From assembly GCA_037178675.1 (NCBI GenBank), contig JAYMGJ010000139.1, positions 1 through 64,000 on the forward strand: a DNA stretch of 64,000 nucleotides. Reading direction: 5' to 3'. Of the stretch, positions 1 to 9,215 are shown piece after piece; the first letter of the stretch is position 1; each line of letters starts with the position of its first letter. Position numbers and translations under genes: made by a program. This DNA is from Scleroderma bovista. Its lineage: Eukaryota; Basidiomycota; Agaricomycetes; Boletales; Sclerodermataceae. Below the pieces are notes generated by a model. That model searched no databases. It was not told the DNA's origin and was given only the letters and a program-made list of their open reading frames with translations.

Positions 1-2
1 GG

Positions 3-1207
3 ATCATCTCCACAAACACGGCAGAACTTGATGCATATTGTGCGCTGCATCCAAATGAAACCCTAGACTTCAGGTCATGGGCAGCAGAAGAACTCGCTTA
101 TCTGAAGGCGGTCGAATTTGAACCAAAGCAAGATGTGCTAAGAGTGGCGTACGTGGAGGAATTAGAGAAGCTTGCTAAACTTGAGTATGATATTGTGAAA
201 TCTGCTGTGGTGATACCACTGATACATTTCACAGAAATGCTCTCCAATCGTCTCGAGACGATAATTTCCTCTCCTACAATCAATTGTCATTTACACCAGG
301 CTCAGGTCTCAGTCACATGGCCTCTACAGCTACGAAACGAAGTCATGCAGCGCGACGTGCAGCTGAGCGCCGGGTTAGAAGCCAACAGGACAGAGTCGAA
401 GACCTAGAGGAACAGCTTGGCATTGAGCCAACAGATCGTTGGACCGTGGATCGGCATGAATATGCGGAAATGCTTGAATACAGTCGACACCGTCAATTTA
501 TTCGTGCAGTAGAAGAACTCGAAAACTTGGTTGTCCAGCGTCTCTTTGAACTTTCCAAGGCAAATCTAGCATCTACAGGTGAGGTTGACTCATATTGTGC
601 AATAAGGTGCTAATACTCGGTAGGTTACAAGCTCCGTAAGCAAATTTCTAAAGCTATTGTTCGACGGTCTGCGGCTGTGCGAAATGCCCTTGAAAGGTAC
701 AACAAACTTGCCGTCAAACAAAGCCCTCCACGACCCGTGTTGCAGTACAGTGAAGTGTTATCCTATGCAACATTGGGTGATTTTGATCTACTTAAACACT
801 CTCGGCACGATGTTCTAGCTAGGCCATGGTCAAATACCATGCACCGCCAGATGGCGGTCAAATACTTCAAGTTACTCAGAGCACATGAAGAAATAAACCG
901 GCTTAATGTTGAGGTTAGGCGGCTACAGGCTTGGGTAGACAACGAGACCACGGAAATCAAGCAGATCGCGGCAGAACTTTCTGCACAGAACCCCCTGCTT
1001 AGTGCAGAACTTCGGGTCTTATTCCATCATCAACAACGCGTCAATATTCAACATCAACTGCGGCTACAACGTATATACGACCTCGGAGGATATTCAGGAG
1101 TGCGGCCAATTGTAGAACATGACAGGGGAGGGGAGGACGAGGACGAGGAGCCTGAGGGCGACGAAGCACTTAGATTAGATGCCTGCATGAATGTAATGTC
1201 GCGCTAA
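3..1207 (+). CDS. KDZ-type transposase, C-terminal part (5' end outside window)
   Basis: The frame is open from the left edge, so the gene enters the window already in progress. The visible part is the helical C-terminal region typical of Kyakuja-Dileera-Zisupton (KDZ) transposases of mushrooms. It shows the motif VVQRLFELSKANLASTG, an intron at about 578-626 (donor gtgagg, acceptor tcggtag), then YKLRKQISKAIVRRSA, a tract with SPPRPVLQYSEV, and LLKHSRHDVL. An acidic tail ends at the TAA at 1205. Another intron probably lies between about 200 and 290, where the frame changes. The RNase H-fold catalytic core would lie to the left of the window. KDZ transposons in basidiomycetes are known to carry TET/JBP oxygenase genes at times; none is visible here. 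The family call rests on recognised sequence, and whether the element is active cannot be told. Confidence 0.85.
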
Positions 1208-2243
1208 TCAGTTGGTTGTAATCCATAGTCTCACTCCAATCCAGACGTGATATATGAGATCACAATCTTTTCGAACAGTCCTAGCTACGTAGTACTGGTA
1301 GATACAACTGTGGCACCTGCGTTTGTTCCATTTACCATTGAATCCTTGGAGCAGACGCACGATATGTCCGTTGCAAAAAAATATATTGCTGGCCTAGTGT
1401 ACAGGGCTGGTAGATACTGAAAGACAAGAATCAACGGTCGGAAAGATACCTGGGGCGAGTATCAGCAATACACACATCACGCTCTGGTTCTTCAACCGTG
1501 CCATGGGAGATGAATATCGGTAGTAACTAGTACATGGAAGTAAAGACGTATGTGGATACTTTGGTTCGTATATATGTCTTGGGCAGTCAGTGAAGACTCT
1601 ATCTGAGTCAAGAGACAGACTGTATCATATTATATACCTACTACGAGATTGATCACCTATGATAGGAGCGACACTGATCTAATAGCTAGTGAGCATGTGA
1701 ATATTGGTGTCACAACGTAGGCTGGTGTCCACCCCATTGTAAGACGCCGAATAGTGGGCAAGAGAATTTTCCCTCCTACCAGCCGTCCTACAGGGCGTTC
1801 CGACTTGTGTATTGTGTATAACTAGACTAGTTGGTCGCTACACAATATTATCACCGTCTCGGACGTCAAAAAAAACATTAGTCACTGGCCTCAATTCATG
1901 TACGCTGTCACAGACAACTTGACACTTCGACTCTTAGTCGCACCTACAACGTCATTCTACCGCTGCAGTGAACCATTAAACGCCTTCTCCCCCTTCAAGA
2001 TATCATGACCTTCAAGGTGTCCAACACAGCAACAGTGATTAGCCGGCGCCTCGCTGATCTATCCATGTCGATAAGTGAACGGCTCAGGCTACACAAGCAA
2101 TTCGTTTGACAGTGCTTCAGGGGCTTTAACGCATCAAGATCTAACGATCTTAATTCCGTGCTTGCAGTGAGACATTGAACTTTAAAAGCGCGGTCATAAG
2201 TGGTAGATGCGCACCGCATCCGTTGTACACACTAACTTCTACT
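1208..2243. other. Gene-free stretch after the KDZ gene
   Basis: About 1 kb with only short, compositionally random reading frames on both strands. No tRNA, simple repeat or convincing terminal inverted repeat was seen. It may contain the right end of the KDZ element, but no boundary can be supported. Confidence 0.4.
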
Positions 2244-3401
2244 ATGTCCCAGCTCGTGCTGCTCCCAGCTAACCATGCAAAGCACAGAATGCCGCGACCT
2301 TTCGACAAGCTATACTACTTAGACCTTGCCCTTCCAAATGACGACGACACGGAACTGGTAAGTCCACCTGCCCCAAACACATTCGGCTTCAACTGATTCC
2401 CTCACCTAGCACGATTACTTCAACATCCAATTTCATGCAATGTTCGAGTTCCACCCTGGCGTCAAGGTATTACTACAAGAGAACGGCCACAAGGACTTGC
2501 TCATCAAATCGCCGACCATCACACTCATCGGCGCCACTTCACACCCTGCTGGCCCAGAAGTCCGGGAGGTGATGAACGCTTTCAGTGACGTTCTACTCAA
2601 ATGTACGCTACCAGGGATCCGGCATCAGCGGTTTTCTCGCTGTTGGGACCGTATCAAATATCCGCCCAGTGAGTAAATTCTGTGCCAGTTTGTTACTGCT
2701 CTGAGTTCATCGACATTGCGCTCAAGATTCGCTCCCTCGCACCGGTACGTATATCAAGATAATCTGTGTCTCGTCTAACAAGCTTTCCAGCAGATGGAGA
2801 AGTACAACGTTCCTGCGGCATGTCTGTCACCAAGTCAGAACGTGATTTGCCGTGCCACTCAAACCCTGTGACCCAGGAAGCCGGATTCAGTGGTAAGTAA
2901 ACCAAAAAAATGGCTAGATTACTGCCTAATTGTGATTGAATTCTGCAGTTCCGGCATCGTCGTCTTCATTAGCTGGAGACCACCCTGAAGAAGAGCAAGG
3001 TATAATCTTAACCTATTCCGTGAGTCCAATCACTAACGGGCTCAATTATTCGGACAGGACACCCGCACAAAATCAGAGAACTGATGTACCGTGCATTTGA
3101 AATTTTCTGCCTGCCACGAGGCGTTCTCCGTGAACTGGAGTGGTGTGTCTATCAGGAGCCCGGGTTTGAAAGGGCCCATTGGGAGGAAGTATTGCACTCC
3201 AATTATGTCCCTGAGGACCTTGGGCCGCACATTCTCAGGCGGATGGATGAACTGGAGCAGTACAACTCTCACGTAGATGGTATGTATCACCCAACTTTAA
3301 TTTTGTTGCTAGCTAACATTTTGTATGGGCGCCTCTGGTCGCTATCAGCTTTTGAAAGCATGCGATCCGAACAGGCCTCTGCCAACACATTGACAGATTA
3401 A
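2244..3401 (+). CDS. Orphan multi-exon protein, function unknown
   Basis: The model begins at the ATG at 2244 (MSQLVLLPAN...). It continues through an intron with donor gtaagt after TEL and acceptor cctag before HDYFNIQFHAMFEFHPG, and further exons containing ITLIGATSHPAGPEVREVM and FIDIALKIRSLAP. Later exons carry SSSSLAGDHPEEEQG and then the most protein-like block, with MYRAFEIFCLPRGVL, WCVYQEPGFERAHWEEVL and PHILRRMDELEQYNSHVD. A last intron (gtatgt...atcag) leads to a short exon ending at the TAA at 3399. Splice junctions around 2610-2700 and 2770-2890 are uncertain. No domain is recognised. It lies between a transposase and another orphan gene, so it may belong to a lineage-expanded, transposon-associated family. 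That is inference. Confidence 0.5.
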
Positions 3402-3527
3402 ACCGGATTCTAGGGCGTCATTATAATCACTCTATGTTTCGCATCTTTTCATTTCAACTCCTTGTTACTTACTGATTGGAATGTGGCATGTATTTTTTTT
3501 ATTCCTTGGTAATAAAAGTGCCTGTTC

Positions 3528-4979
3528 ATGGTTCCCCCTTCGCCCATTGACTCCATGGCTCTAACCACTTCCCCAAAAATAAAAAGAATCCGGCCTCGAC
3601 TCACAGAAGAACAGAAGAACGCCAGGAGAGAGAAATTCGTTGCATTGACAAATGACGTCGAGCAAGCACGCACCATGTATGCAAACAAGGTTCAGAACAT
3701 TTCCAAGAAACACGGTCGGTACGTAGTCCAAAGTGTTACATGGACTCTGACACACTGTTACTACTAGGTCTGAGCGCTGGACTTCTCGCCAGCTGCTCAT
3801 CAGTAACATCACACGTGCTCGTCGTCGACCCACTGCATGGAACGGCTTCGTTCGTGAGCGTTTGAACGACATAAATGAAAGTAAGTTATCAGTTTTTTTG
3901 CTCCTTCTGCAGCTCATCACACACGAGTATATTAGAACTGCCAAAAGGCTCGCGTTGGAGGCTTACCGAATTTATAACCACACACCGGGAGAGCCTTCAG
4001 CACGACTTTGCGCAACTTACGGAGGCTCATAAATCTAACCACGTCACCCAACTTATGCAGGAAAGTGTCCGGAAGCAGGCGATCGTTCGTGACCAACCAA
4101 AGGCTGTACAACGCAAGATGTCCGCAGCATTTGAAACAATGGACAAAGAGGCGAGTTTCACTCTGTGTTCGACTAATTTACTACATAACTCATTTGACTA
4201 CAGTGGACCTCATTGTGTTTGAGCCTCGGAATCGAAGGGTTCTATATCGCGGTGCGTGGGGGGGTGGAAGACCTCAGCGCACCCAAAATCTTCTTCTCGC
4301 CGAAGGGCGACAAATTTGTCCGCTCGGTGTTGGATCTCGAACCTCGCCGGTTAGCTCTCAAATTCGAGTCTTTTGTTGTCTCGGGCCTTGGTAATTACTT
4401 TAAAATTTCTGCCAAATTGTTTGATCCATTCTTCATCAGCTGAAAAATTTGATTCTGCTCCACAACACGAGTCCCGTCCGTTGAATAAATTGGTCGGCGA
4501 ATGTCGTAGCGCCATTCAGAAGGGTTTAAGTACGTCTACCATTTAAATTACCGAATAAACCTCACATCCAATGTTTACTAGGTGATGTTTTGCATGATAA
4601 CGGTGTCAACAGAACTGTATGCATGAACTACGACAACTACGAACGCAAGATTGTTGAACATTTCGGCGTGGAGCTCATTGGTTGGCCAAATGACCTCCTA
4701 CCTATCCGCAACCCTGGGCAGCTTGGTGGACGTGACCGAGTACAAAAACTACTTAGTGCATTAACTACTAAGGTCTGTCACTGGAAGAAACTTAGTGAGG
4801 AAGACAGACAAGGGAGGATTGTCCTGAATACTGAGCGCCACGCTCGGGGGGAGCAGGTCTACAAGCCACGCAAGAAGCACACTTCGCAGGGAACCGAGAA
4901 GAGTGCTGCAACCATTACCCCTGATACAGATTGCAACAGCAACAGTGATGGTGATGACGAGGGCAACAATGCCACATAA
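3528..4979 (+). CDS. Orphan multi-exon protein of a mushroom-expanded type, function unknown
   Basis: The first exon has a basic, lysine/arginine-rich start (SPKIKRIRPRLTEEQKNARR). After several introns come a helical segment with QLMQESVRKQAIVRDQPKA, then FYIAVRGGVEDLSAPKIF and FFSPKGDKFVRSVLDL. The C-terminal block contains MNYDNYERKIVEHFGVELIG, CHWKKLSEEDRQ and a basic then acidic tail, ending at 4979. The intron at 4151-4203 starts with GC rather than GT (gcgagt) and still joins the frame perfectly. The block around NYDNYERKIV and CHWKKLSEED resembles a family I remember as very numerous in agaric genomes and without assigned function. The sequence gives no catalytic motif. A nuclear or nucleic-acid-binding role would be a guess from the basic tracts. 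Confidence 0.6.
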
Positions 4980-5307
4980 TCATGTCATTATTCTTTTCAT
5001 TTTATTTTATAAATGACTACCATCAAGCTTCGGCATGCACTACAGATATTTCTACAGTTCATTGTTAGCGTCGTCAGTGCATCTCAATGAGCACCAAATG
5101 ATCGTTGATAATATCACACTTCCCACTCAATAAAAGCTGCTGTCCAACCATTGGGACTCGATGCGACCCAGCACTGTGGTCTTTTCATCTCTGACTGCCG
5201 GTCAACGCACGCCAATGGCTGGAGCACATCGATCGGAGCGCGCCCATTGAACCAAGGTTCAATTTGCTAGCGCCTGTCAGGACGACAAGGCACTGGCTAG
5301 TAAGTAC

Positions 5308-5690
5308 GCTGAATGTACGTTTACTGGCGCTCTTGAAGGCGCGGGAGTAGGCAGTAGCGTGAACTTCATCAACATTCATGTATTGTCCTTGCTGCTCCAG
5401 CGGCTGAGCAACTCGGGTAATCCTTCTAAAAAACATAATTATATTGTTAGTAGAGTACTGTGTGCGCATGCCGAATGTATGTACATTTACCGGAGCTCTT
5501 GGAAGCACGGACATAACAGTTGTCATGTCCGGCAGTCCTTCTAGAATATTGTCAGTGAAGTACAAAGCGAGGTGAAGTCATGCGTACAGTGAATGTACAT
5601 TTACTGCCGCTCTTGATCATGCCAGAGTAGCGAAATCCTTGCCATTGCAATACTGCCATCGTGTCCAACAATCCTTCTAACGAACGCAGT
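5308..5690. repeat. Three-unit degenerate tandem repeat
   Basis: A module beginning gaatgtac-tttact-g-gctcttg occurs near 5309, 5474 and 5588. Each is followed by a second shared block ending in ccttcta, near 5418, 5533 and 5669. The distance between successive second blocks is about 115 and 136 bp, so these are three diverged head-to-tail units. Between the first and second blocks the units differ in length and sequence. Confidence 0.65.
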
Positions 5691-6063
5691 GTCAAGCGGT
5701 CATTCCGTGCACCGCAGCGCGCGAACACGATTGCTGGAGGACTTATGACAGCCGCCTCTGTGGGTGTATCTGCAGCCCCAGCAGTGCATGTACCTACACC
5801 TGGAGCTGTCATACCCGGCACAGTACCGGGCGACCCCAATGGTGAGTAGCATCTCCCATCGCTTGAAGGTAAACTGACCTCACCCAACACACAGCAGTAA
5901 CCACAGTATCCAACATCCCAACATGGCTCCTTAATGCATGTCAGGCACTCGACTTCCTCACAGCCGAACACCCCAAGGCGATGTCGACGCTAAGCGCAGT
6001 ACTGATCACTGCTGGGACGCTACCCGCATTGGTGCGATTGCGGTGGGTGTCGGGAATTTGCTG
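5661..6063 (+). pseudogene. Coding-like relic, two exons, no clear start codon
   Basis: A frame open from 5661 (first codon GTG, no upstream ATG in frame) reads SVKRSFRAPQRANTIAGG and an alanine/proline-rich stretch. A possible intron follows (donor gtgagt at about 5841, acceptor cacacag at about 5894). The next exon is protein-like, with IPTWLLNACQALDFLTAEHP and LSAVLITAGTLPALVRLR, and ends in TGA at about 6061. The frame begins inside the third unit of the preceding tandem repeat, which suggests an interrupted or recombined gene. No family is recognised. It could also be a chance open frame. Confidence 0.3.
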
Positions 6064-6224
6064 AAGGCGCAACACGAGGGACAGATTCAAATGAATGGAG
6101 GCGCAGCGGGCTCAATGCAAAGGCAATTGCAGGGACAGGCGCGGCATCTCGTCCGCTGATACATGCTGCAATGTTCCAGTGATGCACTGATGGGTTCCGC
6201 ATGTTTCATACGGGAATGCATGTA

Positions 6225-6576
6225 CCCCTTCAGTCACTACTTCAGCGGGCAAAATTGCGCTCTGTTGGAGTGAAAATGAGCAGACTCTTAGAGGACACAA
6301 CAAAAAACATACAGTGGGCCAGGATGTCGAGTGCTGCTCAGCATGGAACCAGAAGAAGGCCGCCGTGGTCATCCTGACATGGTGGGAGGTGTCTGACAGT
6401 CCTAGCGAGCATGTCAGTGTGACGCTACTATCCGGGATTGAAAATTGTTGAGTACTCACAACAAGGGCTCGATGCCCATCTCCAACGCTACTTCTGCAGG
6501 TAAAATAGTAAAATATCACTCTGTTGGAGTGAAAAAGAGAAAGATCACAAACAGAAGAACGTACGTTGGGCCAGGC
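6225..6576 (+). repeat. Two diverged copies of a ~100-bp segment
   Basis: Segments at about 6236-6332 and 6480-6575 share an ordered set of blocks: ctacttc-gc-gg-aaaat, then ctctgttggagtgaaaa, then gggccagg at the end. They are about 244 bp apart on the same strand. The second copy runs directly into the Hsp70-like fragment; the first copy is followed by unrelated sequence. Confidence 0.65.
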
Positions 6577-6670
6577 TCGAGTTATCGAAAACTCCGAGGG
6601 TGCTCGTACGACTCCCTCCGTAGTAGCCTTCACTAAGCACGGTGCGCGTCTCATCGGCTTTCCTGCGAGA
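6575..6670 (+). pseudogene. Fragment of mitochondrial-type Hsp70 (DnaK family)
   Basis: Thirty-two codons after an acceptor-like ttgggccag translate to a stretch containing [19 protein letters not shown] and [13 protein letters not shown]. This is the highly conserved segment of the nucleotide-binding domain that follows the first phosphate loop in DnaK/Ssc1-type chaperones. Nothing before or after continues the protein: the upstream phosphate-loop exon is missing, and the frame runs into a GGACAGCGGG-type tandem repeat. It is therefore a captured or residual exon fragment, not a working gene. The match to the family is clear; how the fragment arrived is inference. Confidence 0.75.
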
Positions 6671-6674
6671 GAAG

Positions 6675-6730
6675 GAACGAGGACAGCGGGGAGGACAGCG
6701 GGGAGGACAGCTGGAGGACAGCGTGGAGGG
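6675..6730 (+). repeat. Short tandem repeat, ~12-bp GA/GC-rich unit
   Basis: A unit close to gaggacagcggg is repeated about four times with substitutions (gaggacagcgtg, gaggacagctgg). It lies directly after the Hsp70-like fragment. Confidence 0.7.
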
Positions 6731-6869
6731 GAACGGAGGCAGCGTGCAACGAGGAGGCGATAAGGAGCTTAGTAAGTTGACACGTGCTGATTTGCACAGC
6801 CCGGTCAACAAATTAATATTACTGAAATGAAATGGCAGTACGCGTTCACGCGTCGAAAAACATCACGTG

Positions 6870-6908
6870 CTGATCAACAACGCGCGTCACGCGCCTGTTG
6901 ATCAACCG
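6870..6908. repeat. GC-rich near-perfect palindrome
   Basis: The arms gatcaaca and tgttgatc flank cgcgcg-tca-cgcgc, giving a hairpin with one imperfection near the middle. It lies in a gene-free interval next to other repeat debris. A miniature transposon or hairpin end is possible, but no flanking duplication was identified. Confidence 0.55.
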
Positions 6909-9180
6909 GGAGTAGTGTGCACTAATTATTACGCTGTTTGTCACTAATTGCTGCAGGAAAACTACATAGATAGCATGGTAATTCAATATAGTGAAAGAAC
7001 AAAAAAAAGCGCGTGAGAAATGAGCGAGAAATGACGAAGTTGCGTGCTCACTGTGCGGGACGATGAGCAAAGGGGGTTCGACGTCGTGGGAAACGATGAC
7101 GGCGCGACCGGAATAGCGGCCTGCCTGGTCTGGGTTGATGCTGACATAACCTTATCTACACTTATCTACGTTATCTGGTTATCTAATTGGGTCTTGTTTT
7201 CCGCCCTGTTGAAGTCACTCCTGAGTGCTGCAGTAATCGCTGAAGTAGGCTGTAGTAGGTCTTTCTCTCTAATTAGTGAGGGGACAGTGGTACAGTACCG
7301 TTACTAACAGCTGACATAAGTGGTGCCATACAGGTGAAGAAAGCAGTGGCGCACGCCGCACGGTTACCAAAAAAGGAAAAAGGATCGGGTCAAAGTGCTG
7401 TTCCCACCCCCTCAAGCAAGGGAAATTGGGACAACCCTATCGCAAGGGTTGTCAGCCCGTTTCAGGGTGCTGCTGTAACATGACATGCGTCTTGAAGTGC
7501 CGGGCCAGGAGGGCTGTGGTATACGTACCAGTCGATGGACTCCATGGTTTTTGCGCAAGCGATTATTGCACGTCGGTTAAACAATGTTCACGGCAATATA
7601 CCACTTTTATGTGACCTTTCGAGTTGCACGAGTCCTACGAAAGCCATAATACTTCGACCCGATCCCACAGGTCCTACTGAAACTGTCTTTCGCATAGGAT
7701 GTCTGTCCCTCCAATAATGTCCCCCGTGACCTGACTGAAAACGACCTTCGCAGGGAGTCCAGGGACCATGCCGTGTCGACAGTGGTCGATTGTTTGCAAC
7801 ATGACAAGAGCTCCTGGAAATCTTCAATTCCAAAGGTGAAAAAGTCGAGCACAAATTTATCCCACAATAGCACGCATATCTTCAATTATCTGAAGCACGG
7901 GAATTCCCAGATACGGATCCTGTCCTCGCAAATAGCTTTGCTGCAGAAGAGAATAAATGCAATACTTCAGGAAAATGTAGGTAGTCTGGTCACCAGACTA
8001 GTTAGTAGGATACAAGTAGGATAGTCACTGTGATTGTGGTGCTGACAAAGCCTGCAGATCTCGGCACGAGTGATTATCCATTTGAACTGAACTAGCTGAG
8101 ACTCTCCTCCGAGTCAGACCGTCTCCGATGCTCCATACATGGTACACAGTAAGAACCATTGTCAGGTTACACACCTGGGAGACTAAAACCTAAGGTCTGG
8201 TGGTGAGTTTCTCAAGATAGAAACGTCCATTATTCGGCAGCCTTTTATTTTCAGGAACTATAGCCAACAAGGGAATGGGCCAATTTCCTGGATTCCGGAT
8301 GGCTCTCAGTAGTAGTGCACTCAAAGGTTCAGTCAATGCTAAGCCTTGCCCAGAACAAACGACGGTGTACGAGCATTTCCAGGCCTGACAGGTTCTCGAA
8401 TCTCCATCAGAAAGCTTTTCCACCCACACCAAAGTGTTCCCTTGCAATTTCATTGCTTCTCATCCCAAATAGTGCGAGTTGCCAGCACCATCGCGATAAG
8501 ATTAGGCTACATATCCTCAATTATTTTTTGGCGGTTGACAAGTCCTAAGGTATGCACTGGCTCCAACATTAGGTCATTTTGCTTGGCCAGGACAGAACAT
8601 GCCGGGTTCCGGACTCGTTGGGTACAAGTCACCTCGTTATAATCTCCGCCTTCTTGGTTACGACGACCGGATCATGGCTGTATCGTTCCGTCAGAACACT
8701 CGGGCTGTTTGAGAGGAACCAAGGACTTTTGGTGAATTCTATGCTAAGGGTGCATGACACTTCGCGTGGAGGAGCGACCTGGAGAGGCATTGAGGGGAAA
8801 GTAGCGTCCTTCGGAAGCGTCATAATACAACCTTTTAGTGAGTGATAGAACAGTTCGAGTTGTCATGAAAGCCGCCCATGCGGTACTTGCGTATCGTCAA
8901 CATAGTACCGTGACATCATTAACATAATTACATTCAGCCGTTTGATCTCCTTCCGGCGCCCTCGACCCTCCCACAAGGTGGACGCATGGCGACCTGGACC
9001 CGCAAACCTCGTCCACGGTGCACCTGCGCCGTTTCTTCGATGATGCGGATGCCGTAGCCGACGCTGGGATGCACTGCTTCTACCCATTTCATCGGATATT
9101 ATGCTCGTCCTCTCCGTGCATGAAACAATATCGTCAGGTATTATCGATCCGCCCTTAAAAATATTATGGCACAATTGATT
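6909..9180. other. Long gene-free interval
   Basis: About 2.3 kb with only short frames on either strand, none with protein-like composition or recognisable motifs. It ends at the promoter of the glyoxal oxidase gene. Confidence 0.4.
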
Positions 9181-9186
9181 TCACAC

Positions 9187-9194
9187 ATATATAA
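9187..9194 (+). promoter_or_regulatory. TATA box of the glyoxal oxidase gene
   Basis: TATATAAG lies about 29 bp before the ATG at 9216 (first T to A of ATG). This implies a very short leader, or that transcription starts close to the initiator codon. Confidence 0.55.
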
Positions 9195-9215
9195 GCCCTA
9201 GCTCCCGGAAAGCAT

